This document shows positions 43,429 through 52,385 of a stretch of DNA of 64,000 nt, piece after piece. The position numbers and the translations under genes were made by a program. Origin of the DNA: Streptomyces sp. Ag109_O5-1. Lineage in GTDB: Bacteria > Actinomycetota > Actinomycetes > Streptomycetales > Streptomycetaceae. The stretch spans positions 2,976,001 through 3,040,000 of the forward strand of contig NZ_RKQF01000001.1 in the NCBI RefSeq assembly GCF_003814875.1. The letters run 5' to 3'. Under the pieces are notes generated by a model, which ran no database searches, was not told the DNA's origin, and saw only the letters and a list, made by a program, of their open reading frames with translations. The number at the start of each line of letters is the position of its first letter. Within the stretch, counting starts at the first letter, position 1.

Positions 43429-44529
43429 TCACAGCGGCACCCCCGGGTCGGTGTACCGCAGGAGCACCCCCACCCCGTCCTCCAGAGGCAACTCCTCCCG
43501 TGGCACGACCACCAGCTCCGCGCCGGTGCGGACCAGCGCGCGGATCAAGGCCGCGCCGGGGGGCTCCTCCTGGAAGCCGAGAACGCCGAAGGACTCCAGG
43601 CCGGCGGACGACAGGGCGATCTGCGTCGGCTCCGAGCCGGCCCACAGCCGCAAGGGCAGATCGACGGGCGTGTTCAGCAGCAGTGCGCCTGCCTGAGAGC
43701 GCTGCAACGCGGCCACGACCGCTGCCATGCCCTCGGCCGCGTCGGCATGCTGGGGCCGCCGCGCCCGGAACGACTCCACCCGAGCCCGGTCCCGCTCGCT
43801 CATCCGGCCCCGGAAGACATCGCTCAGCTCCTGCTCCAGCAGGGCCCGGCCCTCACCGGCCGTGTGCCCGTCCCCCGCGACGGTGACCACCCGCTCACGC
43901 AAAGGGTCGGGCAGGCGGCTCTCCAGGACGTTGCGCGCCCGTGCCTCCCCGCCCAGCACGATCACCTCGGCGCGACTGAGGTGGACCAGTTCCGCCAGCT
44001 CACGGGCGATCTCGGCGGCGCCGTGCGGCCACCGGGCCGAAGGACCACTGCGGTGGTGCCGCGGTCCCGGTGCGACTGTACTGCTCGGCCACCTCCCCGA
44101 CTGGAAGTCCACCTCCAGTTCCTCCGGCGCGCCGGTCTCCGGGTGTACGACGCGGTGCACGGCGGCGGCTGTATACGGGATGTCCGGGGCGTGCTGGACC
44201 GCGAGCGGCATCACATCGGGCAACGCGCTGAACCGGGCCGCGTCGTGCGCCGGCGGGGCGGGCAGTTCCTCCACCAGGGCCAGATGGCCGTGGCTCGCGA
44301 AGATGGCCTGCCCGTGTCGCCCGGAAACCTCCCGGTCGGTGCCCGCCACATCGGCGACAACGGCCACGGTGGCATGGTCGGCCCCCTGCTGTGCCAGATC
44401 CTCACGCAGATGCCGGCGCCGCAGCCTGATCGCCGCCTCCGGGTCGCGGACATCACGCGAGGTGTCCAGGTAGGCGCAGGCATAAGGGCCCGGTCGTGCG
44501 TACACGGGGTCGAGAAAGGTCAGTTCCAC
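43429..44529 (-). CDS. BaeRF/Vms1-type release-factor-like protein
   Basis: The protein has 366 residues from ATG 44529. It starts MELTFLDPVYARPGPYACAY and has the three-part layout of the baeRF family: an N-terminal release-factor-like domain (ATVAVVADVAGTDREV, HGHLALVEELPAPP), a middle domain (SRAEVIVLGGEARARNVLES), and an L7Ae-like end (SQAGALLLNTPVDLP, GAELVVVPREELPLEDGVGV). Such proteins are proposed to act on stalled ribosomes or peptidyl-tRNA; in actinobacteria they often sit with universal stress proteins, as here. Confidence 0.82.
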   Translation of the reverse strand: MELTFLDPVYARPGPYACAYLDTSRDVRDPEAAIRLRRRHLREDLAQQGADHATVAVVADVAGTDREVSGRHGQAIFASHGHLALVEELPAPPAHDAARFSALPDVMPLAVQHAPDIPYTAAAVHRVVHPETGAPEELEVDFQSGRWPSSTVAPGPRHHRSGPSARWPHGAAEIARELAELVHLSRAEVIVLGGEARARNVLESRLPDPLRERVVTVAGDGHTAGEGRALLEQELSDVFRGRMSERDRARVESFRARRPQHADAAEGMAAVVAALQRSQAGALLLNTPVDLPLRLWAGSEPTQIALSSAGLESFGVLGFQEEPPGAALIRALVRTGAELVVVPREELPLEDGVGVLLRYTDPGVPL

Positions 44530-44739
44530 GGTCGCTCCTCATCACGGTGGCCGGCCGAGCCACCCTGAACCGCTCCCGCTGCCCCGGCCATCGCTTGAGT
44601 GACACCCCCAAGCCCGCCTCCGCTACTTCCAGTAGACCTCCCGGCCACCGACTTTGCGCGCCGGACGGTGCACCGCAGACTCACCGGGGGCACAGAGCAT
44701 GCGGATCGCGGATCGAATCCGCAGTGAAGGTTCCCCGGG

Positions 44740-45151
44740 GCCACTTCGCGCCGCCCGTCCTGGTCAAACGATCTTCAAGTGGGGCGTTGCTGGAGGCGGT
44801 CCTGGCCGACGTCTTCGGCGCGGTCGAGAACCCGACCGCTGGCCGGCTTCGCGGGGCACGCGGCGGTGGCGATGGAGCTGGCAACCCGGCGGCAGGAAGC
44901 CGGACAGGGGCCCTGCTGCGCGAACGGGAGCGGATCCTCGCGACCTGCATGACATCGTCATCCAGCGGCTGTTCGCATCGGGTCTGGGCCTGCAGGGTGT
45001 CCAGCCGTTCGTGGAGCGCCCTGAGGCCGCAGAGCGGCTGGCCCGGACCCTGGACGATCTCGACACCACCATCAAGATCATCCGTTCCGTGGTCTTCGGG
45101 CTGCGTACGTCGGGAGAGAGCCCGAAAGGCCGGGAGCGTGGTGCCGGGTGA
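44740..45151 (+). pseudogene. DevS/OsdK-type sensor histidine kinase remnant, frameshifted and truncated
   Basis: The stretch DLHDIVIQRLFASGLGLQG then RLARTLDDLDTTIKIIRSVV is the dimerisation/phospho-acceptor region of NarL-group kinases such as DevS/DosS/OsdK, including the conserved His. The preceding helix LLRERERILA is in a different frame, so one base is missing near 44940. Sequence upstream (ALLEAVLADVFGAVEN) resembles the end of a GAF domain. The catalytic ATPase domain is absent after 45151. These kinases control dormancy and universal stress genes, which fits the neighbours. Confidence 0.72.
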
Positions 45152-45446
45152 CCGCGGCCCGGCGCTGAGCGACGTCGCCCCGGACACCTCAGTAAGCCGC
45201 ACCGACGATGTCCGTATTCACCCTTCTCGCGTCGGGCGGTGCGGGCAGCCGGGGTCCTTCGGCCTCCGTCGCCTGGTTGGCACATAACAAGCTGTCAGCC
45301 CGCCTGGTTACCAACCCGCGTCTCCAACCGCCCTCTGATGGCAGCGGACTTCGCGGAGTCGCGCGGTAGCGACCGGATGCGGTCAAGCCTCACGCCGGGA
45401 CAGGCGTCTCCCGTCGGCCGATCAGTGGGAGTTATGCGCCTACTGC

Positions 45447-45911
45447 TCAGGCTCCTTGACCGGAGCCGCGGATCACGACGACCGGACACGGGGCGTGATG
45501 CACGCAGTGCTGACCGACCGAGCCCAGTAGCGCCTCGCGGAATCCGCCGTGCCCTCGGCTGCCTACGACCAGCAACTGCGCTCCTGCGGCGGCATCGATC
45601 AGGACAGCGGCCGGGTGTCCGTGAACCGAGATGGGACGGAGGTCGACCTGCCGTCCCGGGCCCGGACCGAGAGCCTCGTCGATTGCCCGGTCCAGGATCT
45701 TGCGTACCTGCTCCTGGAAGTCAGCCTGATCCTTGTCCGAGGGCGGCGCCAGGCCGTACCAGGCCGTCGGGGAGTCCCAGGCAATGATCGCGTCGACCAC
45801 GCCACCGATCAGCTTCGCCTGGCCGACCGCCCACCTCAGGGCTGCCTTCGACGGTTCGGAGCCGTCGACACCCACCACGATCCGCGGAGGGGACGTCGCT
45901 TCGTTACTCAT
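45447..45911 (-). CDS. Universal stress protein (single domain)
   Basis: The protein has 154 residues from ATG 45911 (AGGT upstream; a GTG directly before it is possible). RIVVGVDGSEPSKAALRWAV is the family N-terminus and VVGSRGHGGFREALLGSV is the ATP-binding loop, fully conserved. ATP-binding USPs act in dormancy and redox stress. The gene appears intact, unlike its two-domain cousin at 42525. Confidence 0.93.
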   Translation of the reverse strand: MSNEATSPPRIVVGVDGSEPSKAALRWAVGQAKLIGGVVDAIIAWDSPTAWYGLAPPSDKDQADFQEQVRKILDRAIDEALGPGPGRQVDLRPISVHGHPAAVLIDAAAGAQLLVVGSRGHGGFREALLGSVGQHCVHHAPCPVVVIRGSGQGA

Positions 45912-45957
45912 CACACACCTGCCTGGTCGCGCCTAGTTCTCCCACTCCACCATCCCC

Positions 45958-46236
45958 GTGGCGGCAGCGGGCCGCCACCTCAGTACGGATGAACGGTTCC
46001 TGGCGGCCGCCGGCGTCACCGTCGCGGCCGACGCCTGGTCACCTCTGGCCGGCCTGCAGGAAACGAACGACGCCTACGCGGTCAAGGCCGAGGTGCCCGG
46101 CATCAAGCGCGAAGACATCGACGTCGAGATCAGCGAGCGGGAACTGTCCATCATCAGGAGCCCGCTTGAGCGCGGTGACAGTGCTCGTCGCTTGGCGTGT
46201 CCCTCACTGAACGCCGCTCCGCCGCTCAACGGGTGA
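45958..46236 (+). pseudogene. Hsp20 small heat-shock protein, truncated
   Basis: DAYAVKAEVPGIKREDIDVE then ISERELSI is the beginning of the alpha-crystallin domain. After residue ~65 the sequence loses all likeness (SPLERGDSARRLACPS) and stops at 46236. About two-thirds of the crystallin domain is missing. The N-terminal arm is also short. A 92-residue product could be made but could not form the usual beta-sandwich. Confidence 0.75.
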
Positions 46237-46384
46237 CGTGCGGATTCTGCCCTGCAGTTCACCCGGCTGACCCACGTCGGCCGGGCCGATCAGGTACCGG
46301 GACCGTGCATGGGCAGCCCTTCGGGTCGCGCCGCTGGGCCGGCAGGGCCGCGGAAGGGAGGCAGATCGACTGGGCACGCAGGGC

Positions 46385-47278
46385 TCAGGGACGGCGGATG
46401 AAGGACACCAGCCGGTCGATCTCGCTGAAGCCTGCCGACTCGAACAAGCAGATCGCCGCGGCGGGGTCGCGCTCGGCGGCGCCGGACGCGTCGTCGCCGG
46501 CGGGGACGCAGGCGATGACCTCGCGCGCGCCCGCCTCGGCCAGGACGATCAAGCACTGGGTGAGCAGGCTGTGGCCGAGCCCGCGGCCGCGGTGGGCGGG
46601 GTCGGTGCTGATCCACCGCAGCACGCCGGCCCCGTTCACCGGGCGGCCGATGGTGGCCTGGGCGACCGCGGTGCCGTCCGGCTCGCGCACGCACAGCTGC
46701 CAGCCGGGCGAGTCGGCGCACTCGCTCATCTCCGCGACCGGATAGCTGAGCACCCCCAAAGGGGCCGTGGGAAGGAGCCGTTGGAAGTATCGCCACCGGT
46801 CGCGAGCGGTGAACCCACTCCTCTCCAAGGCCCGGCGGGTGCCCGGACGGCTGCGCGCCGGGAGGCCCCCCACCTCGGGCGCCAGTGCCGAAGCGAACTC
46901 GAACGCGTACACCGGGCGCGAGCCGAGCCGGTCGAGGGCACGGACGATCAGGGCCTGCGCCAGGGCAGGCTCCTCCTCAAGACAGTGCAGCCACAGGGCA
47001 AGGCCGGCCCCGTCCGAAGGGCGGACGGCATAGGAGATGACGCCCAGCACCCGGACACCGTCATGGATCACCTCGGTGACCAGCCCATGGAGGTCGGCCC
47101 ACCGGCTGCCGTCCACCGGTGAGCGGCCCGCCAGCGCCTCGGCAACCATGGCCGCGGACATGGAAGACTGCCCGGGCAGCCGGTCGGCATCGATCAGATC
47201 CAGCACGGCCTGTTCGTCCCCCGCCTCGTAGCACCGCACCGACAACTGCGACACCGAACCGGAACTCGTGCTCGCCAC
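46385..47278 (-). CDS. GNAT-family N-acetyltransferase
   Basis: The protein has 297 residues from GTG 47278 (GGAAG six bases upstream); a start at 47338 would add 20 basic residues. The acetyl-CoA-binding motif A is RWISTDPAHRGRGLGHSLLT, with a terminal AAAICLFESAGFSEIDRLV. The N-terminal half is a second, degenerate GNAT-like domain (VRCYEAGDEQAVLDLIDADR). The substrate is unknown. It is the rightmost intact stress-type cargo gene of the island. Confidence 0.85.
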   Translation of the reverse strand: MASTSSGSVSQLSVRCYEAGDEQAVLDLIDADRLPGQSSMSAAMVAEALAGRSPVDGSRWADLHGLVTEVIHDGVRVLGVISYAVRPSDGAGLALWLHCLEEEPALAQALIVRALDRLGSRPVYAFEFASALAPEVGGLPARSRPGTRRALERSGFTARDRWRYFQRLLPTAPLGVLSYPVAEMSECADSPGWQLCVREPDGTAVAQATIGRPVNGAGVLRWISTDPAHRGRGLGHSLLTQCLIVLAEAGAREVIACVPAGDDASGAAERDPAAAICLFESAGFSEIDRLVSFIRRP

Positions 47279-48017
47279 GGACTTCTTCCGCCCCTTCCTG
47301 AACCGTTCTTTCCCCAGCCTGCCCCTGCCGGTCCGCACCTGCCACCACCACGGACGTCGTGTCGGCCGACCTGACTCTCCCGCCCGTCACGACGGCAGAG
47401 CGAGGTGTTGCATGGCCGAGTCGACTGGGGATTCGGGGGCGGCGATGGACGCGAAACGGAGCCCGACCGGAGCAGGAGGCCGCTGGGGGGGCCGCTGCAG
47501 GCCACGCTTGGTGCTCTTCGGTTCCACGGGGAGCGTAGACGTGGCGAAACCTTCGCACCGAGGTCAGGCTGCGGTGCGAAGGCTCCGAGGGCAAAACAGT
47601 CCCCGGTAGTGCTGCACGTGTCCTGGGGCTTCAGTCGTCACTGCCGCCTCGGTATCGCGCCGGCTTGCCGGGGGCCTGAACCACATCCTGTCAGAGTTCG
47701 CTCCGCCGACTAGACGTCCTCGTCGACTTTGTGACTCTTTCGGTGTTGTGGGCTATTAACCATTGATACGCGGGATATGTTCCTAGTCAATAGGTTTTAG
47801 GTAAATGTACGCGAGCAGGTCGCCCAGTTGACCTGGCGGGGGCCGGGTGACAGTTCCAGCCCCTGCCCGACCCCCAGTACTGCGGCCCGGGCGGTCGCGC
47901 ACGGCCACCACACGGTCGGCGACGGGCAGGGGCACGGCGTCGTCCAGGACGGCCAGCGGGACGTCACCTGTTCCCGCCGTGTCACCGGTATCTCAGAAGG
48001 CCCCGTGTTCCACGGCG
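47279..48017. other. Gene-free stretch with a low-GC patch
   Basis: No convincing coding frame is present on either strand. Bases ~47740-47815 are markedly AT-rich for this genome (GGGCTATTAACCATTGATAC, GGTTTTAGGTAAATG). The patch marks the boundary between the stress-gene block and the prophage/IS relics. Confidence 0.4.
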
Positions 48018-48314
48018 CCGGCCTGACCCCAGTCCATCGCCACCCTCATCGCCGTCTACGGGGTTTTGACGACCCCTCTCGGCTGGTCGGTCGCGCGTGG
48101 GCACCAGCTGCAGATCCCCGACAACACCGCCACCCACCAACACCTCTACGGCGGCCGCGAAAACACGGAAGCCGGCTTCTCCCGGCTCGACCGCTCCCTG
48201 TGGAACCGCCGCATGATCGCCTTCGGCGCCGAAGCCCAGAGCCTGGTCGTCCTCGGCTTCCTCCTCGCCCAGAACGCCACCAGCGCAGCCCGCTACCAAG
48301 TGGAAAATCCCTGA
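48018..48314 (+). pseudogene. Fragment of an unrecognised protein with two hydrophobic segments
   Basis: Frame reading SIATLIAVYGVLTTPLGWSV then RSLWNRRMIAFGAEAQSLVV and LGFLLAQNATSA. There is no ATG/GTG start (TTG 48066 only), and the frame runs into the terminase fragment. It is probably a piece of a phage or plasmid membrane protein. I do not recognise the family. Confidence 0.35.
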
Positions 48315-49556
48315 TCAGTGGGGCAACGACGTCATCGTCGTGTACGGATTCACCGCGCCGGAGAACGACGAAGCGGCCTTGCAGGGCATCCACGGCACCC
48401 CGAAGTTGCTCATCGTGGTCGATGAGGCCGGCGGTATCGCCCGCACGATCGGCAACGGCACCAACAACCTGCTCACCGGTGACGCGCGAATGTTGGCGAT
48501 CGGCAACCCCGGCATGGACGACCCGAGGAGCTGGTTCAAAGGGGTGTGCGAGGAGGGCGACGCCCCCGAGGAACCGTCCACCGTCACCATCCCCATCGCC
48601 ACGTTCGCGTCGCCGACCGTCACCGGTGAACGCGTCCCGTACTTCAACGACTGCCCCGACGGCGTCCCCACCCACTCCCTCGCGATCCACCTCCCGGATC
48701 AGGAGTGGATCGACCGCACCATCCGCGAGTACGGGCCCGATCACCCGTACGTCATAGCCAAGGTGCACGCGAAGTTCCCGAAGGGCGGAGGCGGCCTCAC
48801 CATCCCCGTGACCTGGGTCGAAGCGGCACAGCAGATGAACGATCCGGCCGGGCCCGGGGGCGGCGGCTGTGCGACCTCGGCCTCGACGGCGAGACCGGCA
48901 CCCATACGGTGAAGGACGGCGCCTGGGCCCGCCTCGGCGTCGACGTCGCAGCGGACGGCGGCGACGAGTTCGTCATCTGCCGCATCGTCGGCGACGTCAT
49001 CGAGACCTGCTACTGCTCGTCGGGCACCATGAACGACGACCAGGTCCTCGTCGCTGAGAAAGTCCTCGAGGAGATCAAGGCCGCGCAGCGCCTCGCCGAC
49101 GCCCTCGGTTCCCCTCACCCGGTCCGCGTCAAAGTCGACCAGAACGGCATCGGCCACGTTGTGGTCTCCATGCTGAAGCGGTGGGCCGACACCGGTCGCC
49201 ACCAGGCGCAGATCGTCGGCGTCATGGTGTCGGAGTCCCCCACCCAGGACGACCCGGGCGCCCTGATGCGCCCGTACCGCAAGCGCGACGAGATGTGGCT
49301 CGCGACCAGGGGGCTCCTACAGCCGGACCCGTCCACCGGTCTCGGCCGGCTCCGGCTTCGCGTCAACCGGCAGACCGGCATCCAGCCCTCCACCCCGCAC
49401 CTAGGCTCCAACAGCGCCGGCTACAGCGTTGTCGAGTCAAAGAAGGCGATGAAGCAGCGCGGCATGAAGTCACCCGACCGCGCCGACGCGACCCTGCTCA
49501 CCGTATACGAGCCCGAGCCGATCAACCCTCCGCGCCGCCGCGGCCTGCTCAACTAG
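48298..49556 (+). pseudogene. Phage terminase large subunit remnant, frameshifted
   Basis: The first part (WKIPDQWGNDVIVVYGF, PKLLIVVDEAGGIA as a Walker B, AIGNPGMDDPRSWFKGV) runs to ~48870 in one frame. The nuclease part (LGVDVAADGGDEFVICRIVG, KSPDRADATLLTVYEP, ending GLLN) continues in another. The Walker A ATPase half before 48298 is missing. So it has one frameshift and a large 5' truncation. Terminase packages phage DNA; here it only shows that a prophage contributed to the island. Confidence 0.75.
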
Positions 49557-49656
49557 AAGCCGACAACCGGGCCCCCTTCGCCCGCGGTCCCTGACGGCCC
49601 CCAGGACGCTGGTACGGTCCACGCATGGACGTCGCGCCCAAGCCCAGGCCTTCGCC

Positions 49657-49839
49657 GTGCCCCTGAGGGCCGCTGAGCAGGATCAGGTTCAGCTCGCCGC
49701 GACCGCCGCGGGCAAGACCGTCGACGCGTTCATGCGGGACGCGGTCCTCCACGCAGCGCACGACCCGTTCCTCGCCGCTCTGGAGCACGCCGCCACCCGC
49801 GCGGCCGCGGACCGGATCCAGCACGGCTACGCCGGCTGA
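49657..49839 (+). CDS. Small antitoxin-like/DUF1778-type helical protein
   Basis: The protein has 60 residues, GTG 49657. LRAAEQDQVQLAATAAGKTV and DAFMRDAVLHAAHDPF resemble the ribbon-helix-helix family of DUF1778-like antitoxins found in phages and actinobacterial islands. Coding sequence seems to extend slightly upstream (AQAFAVPLR) without a start in that frame, so the N-terminus may be clipped. No toxin gene is adjacent. Confidence 0.5.
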   Translation: MPLRAAEQDQVQLAATAAGKTVDAFMRDAVLHAAHDPFLAALEHAATRAAADRIQHGYAG

Positions 49840-49877
49840 ACCGCAACCGCGCGTGATCGCGAGCACGAAAACGCATT

Positions 49878-50199
49878 GTGACCAGCCTCAAGGGCGAGGA
49901 CGCTGGGGCCGTGGATTCGACCGTAAAAACCCTCTTGGCCGATACAGTGCGCGGCCTGCTCCCCGCCCCGGATCCGGTACGCCGCCGCCGGGCACGTGCA
50001 AGCGCCCGAAAGCTCGTTGACTACGGCCCGTGGGCGGAAGACGACGACACAAGGACGGGCCCGGACGTCGCCAAACTTGCACTGCTGCGGCTGCTCCACC
50101 TGCAGCAGCAGACACGCAGGGCAGCGATGGCGGGAGTCGACGAGGCGGTGGTCCAACTGGCCAGGTCCTCGGTCGAGGTGTGTGTCCTTAGCGATCAAG
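49878..50199 (+). pseudogene. Unknown protein, cut by the 84-bp direct repeat
   Basis: GTG 49878 opens ~105 residues of ordinary-looking protein (TVRGLLPAPDPVRRRRARAS, LALLRLLHLQQQTRRAAMAG, EAVVQLARSSVEVCVLS). Coding character then stops at the repeat and CRISPR region, although the frame stays open to 50567. The second half resembles the start of DUF-type proteins with an LARSSxExCxLG helix, so the gene is probably truncated. Confidence 0.45.
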
Positions 50200-50273
50200 G
50201 CCGCATGCGGCACGGCATTGATCGGAAGCCGAGTGGACAGGACATCAGCCACCTACGGCCGACCCGGGCTCCG
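50190..50273 (+). repeat. 84-bp direct repeat, left copy
   Basis: Starts AGCGATCAAGGCCGCATGCG and ends CCCGGGCTCCG. About 90% identical to 52386-52469. In one shared frame both read KAA.G.ALIGS.VDRTSATYG, with several synonymous differences, so it seems to be a piece of a protein gene. It abuts the first CRISPR repeat. Confidence 0.8.
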
Positions 50274-50423
50274 GGACCATCCCCGCGGGCGCGGAGAGCA
50301 GCCGCGGACTTCGACCATGCCGTCCACGCGCTTGGGACCATCCCCGCGGGCGCGGGGAGCAGGCAGGTTCCCGTTCCCGCCGCCACGGGCGGACGGGACC
50401 ATCCCCGCGGGCGCGGGGATGGT
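50273..50423 (-). CRISPR. Short type I-E-like CRISPR array: three repeats, two spacers
   Basis: Units start at 50273, 50334 and 50395, an exact 61-base period (29-base repeat, 32-base spacer). The + strand repeat starts GGGACCATCCCCGCGGGCGC; on the minus strand it ends GGGGATGGTCCC, like Streptomyces/E. coli type I-E repeats. Repeat 1 has one change (GGAGAG for GGGGAG). Repeat 3 is altered at its end, where GGATGGTCCC makes it a perfect hairpin. Spacers are 50302-50333 and 50363-50394. No cas gene is in the window. Confidence 0.85.
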
Positions 50424-50823
50424 CCCGCGTTCTCCGGGCGTACGGCCTGTGGCGGTAACGAGATGCAGAGGTTGATGCAGCTCAGCGCCGGCGGGCTTGA
50501 GCGTATCCATCGCAACAGGTGTGGTGCTATCGCTGGATCGGGTGGTTCCAGACTCGGCCCGGAGTAGGTCGACGCCGATAAGGCCCGTCGCGCCGGAGCT
50601 GCCGCTGCGAGAGCCTTGCGACGGCGACTCCATCGCTTCCTTGCCGCACGCCAAGGTGCAGGTGACGGACACCGTCACGGGTGCGCACTGGATGGCCTTC
50701 GTGCTGCCGGGCTGGGTACCTGCGTGAGTGGCTGGTCCCGGCGTGGCGATCTCACCGCGCGGTATGCCAGGGAAAACGGTGCGGGCCCCGGTGACGTTCA
50801 CCACCAGGCGCGGTGTCTCGCGC
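50424..50823. other. Region right of the CRISPR array without a recognised gene
   Basis: Open frames here lack starts or coding bias. One fragment on the + strand (ASLPHAKVQVTDTVTGAHWM, ~50640-50700) looks protein-like and may be a relic. If the array is read on the minus strand its leader would lie here; no AT-rich leader is evident. Confidence 0.3.
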
Positions 50824-51066
50824 TTACCCGGTGCGGCCCTGGCTCTTGCTTCTCATCGCGCCGATCGTCTGACCGGCCATGAGGAGGCAGGCGATCAGGG
50901 CGAAGGGCCAGATCCAGAGGGGGGCGTCGGTGTTGTAGAGGGGGGTGAGGGCCGACAGGAGCGACAAGGCGGCCCAGACGGTGAGTCGTGTGGAGAGAAG
51001 TAGCCAGGGGTTGGTCGGGCATGCGAAGAGGATGAGCCCGCGTATCGAGTCCGGGGGGATGGCCAT
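50824..51066 (-). CDS. Small membrane protein of unknown function
   Basis: The protein has 80 residues; ATG 51066 has GGAG nine bases upstream. Two hydrophobic helices are seen (LTVWAALSLLSALTPLY and LWIWPFALIACLLMAGQTIG). The tail is basic (RSKSQGR). No family was recognised. It sits among relics and may itself be a fragment. Confidence 0.45.
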   Translation of the reverse strand: MAIPPDSIRGLILFACPTNPWLLLSTRLTVWAALSLLSALTPLYNTDAPLWIWPFALIACLLMAGQTIGAMRSKSQGRTG

Positions 51067-51214
51067 GTGTGTCTCCGTGTCCGTTCATGTCTCGGCGGCC
51101 GGAGGTGCCCCCGCGGCCGGAGTGGTGGCCGATTCTCACGAGAACGGGTATTGCCGACCGCCTGTTGGGACCACGTGACCGCCGAATAGGCAGTGCAGGG
51201 CCCGTTTCGGTCCT

Positions 51215-51577
51215 CGTACTTCGGGCGGGCCAGCGTGTTACTGCCCGACGTGACCTTCTCCGAGACCACCTTGGTGGTCGAGTTGTCCGTGGGCAGGTAG
51301 GTGCTGGAGACCTGCCAGGTCGTGGCCGCCGGATCCACCTTCGCGAACGTGGTGGTCGTGCCCTCGTCGTCCTTGAGCGTGAACGAGCCGGTCAGCGACC
51401 CCGTGAGCGTCAGGTCCTCCGAGCCGGGCTCCGGCTTCCAGCCACCCGCGGAGGTGGCGGTGAACCCGGTCTCATTGCCGTCCACGTCCACCAGGGCGAC
51501 CGAGGTGGCCGAGGTCTGGCGGACGTCCACCCAGTCCGAGTCGGTGATCTGCGCGGTGGTGCCAGAGGTCCACTGAG
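51215..51577 (-). pseudogene. RHS/YD-repeat polymorphic-toxin-type protein fragment
   Basis: Minus-strand frame QWTSGTTAQITDSDWVDVRQ, EPGSEDLTLTGSLTGSFTL, KVDPAATTWQVSSTYLPTDN and SEKVTSGSNTLARPKY. This is the stretch found before the YD repeats in giant Streptomyces RHS proteins (often >2000 residues). Both ends are cut; only ~120 residues remain. Confidence 0.65.
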
Positions 51578-51689
51578 GGCCGAAGAATCAATCGGAATGA
51601 AATCGACAAGAGTCCTGCTGGATCACCTGACATGCTTTAAAAGGCTGATGGCCGCAAGTTATCTACTGGTTCACCAGGGGTAGGCCCAA

Positions 51690-52006
51690 GGGCCGCCATG
51701 CCTTGCACGCCCAGGGCACGGAGCCTGCCGCGGGAGACGCTGACCGCACGGTGTCCGGCGGACAGTGTCCCCGTGGCCGCGGTAGGACATCGGCACACCG
51801 CTGGCAAAGCTGTACCCCTTGGCCGCCAGCAGCGCACGTCGGATGAGGCCGGGGCATCGATGACACCGTGAGTGCGGGCCGCCCTGATGCTGTGTACCGA
51901 CCCTGGCGGCGTGAGTGAGGTCCCAGCAGATTCCCGAGCGGATCAGCCGGGGCCCGGACGTTCATCCCGTGTTTCTTGTGCTTGATACCGGAATAGTGCG
52001 TGGAGG
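51690..52006 (-). pseudogene. IS5/IS112-type transposase remnant
   Basis: KHKKHGMNVRAPADPLGN is the conserved block after the first Asp in DDE transposases of the IS5/IS112-like group. Further pieces (AAKGYSFASGVPMSYRGHGD) are in another frame. It is frameshifted, truncated and without terminal inverted repeats that I can find. It directly abuts the integrase remnant. Confidence 0.6.
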
Positions 52007-52192
52007 TTGGCGGCGCCCCGGCTCCAGAACGGTATACCCGAGCACACTGTGGCAGCGTGGGTGGGCGACTCTGTCGAGGAGCTGCGGCGCACCTACAGTC
52101 ATCTCCTGCGCGACCATGCCGATACGCATGGCGCGGTGGCCGCTGGCCTGACGGCGCGGCCACGCCCCTCCGTCACTGACACTGCAGCGTGA
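52005..52192 (+). pseudogene. Tyrosine recombinase (integrase), C-terminal remnant
   Basis: LQNGIPEHTVAAWVGDS followed by ELRRTYSHLLRDH is the end of a phage-type integrase: the W/H-III region and the catalytic Tyr in TYSHLL. Only ~60 residues remain and the catalytic Arg box is lost. It is placed ~0.45 kb from the right island junction, where a functional element would keep its int gene. Confidence 0.65.
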
Positions 52193-52251
52193 CGGCACGC
52201 GCTATCCGCGCGGCCCGCAGATGACCGCACGAGCACTGGGGGAACTTCGGC

Positions 52252-52282
52252 AGGGCTGAAGCCGGCAACCGGCTTCAGCCCT
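52252..52282. terminator. Rho-independent terminator
   Basis: AGGGCTGAAGCCGG (52252-52265) pairs perfectly with CCGGCTTCAGCCCT (52269-52282) around CAA and is followed by GTTTCGCGTTTT, a rare T-run for this genome. Confidence 0.8.
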
Positions 52283-52385
52283 GTTTCGCGTTTTCCGATC
52301 CACCCATCTCGCCTCCCCAGATCACACCGGGGCCGCCATCCGACTCGACGTCCCCGTGGTCTATCGAGGGGGTACGAGCTAACTA

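Noticed and set aside
50195..50515. Open frames running through the CRISPR array on both strands
   Set aside because: Repeating PAPAGMVP/RPRGWS-type peptides are the usual artefact of translating type I-E repeats.
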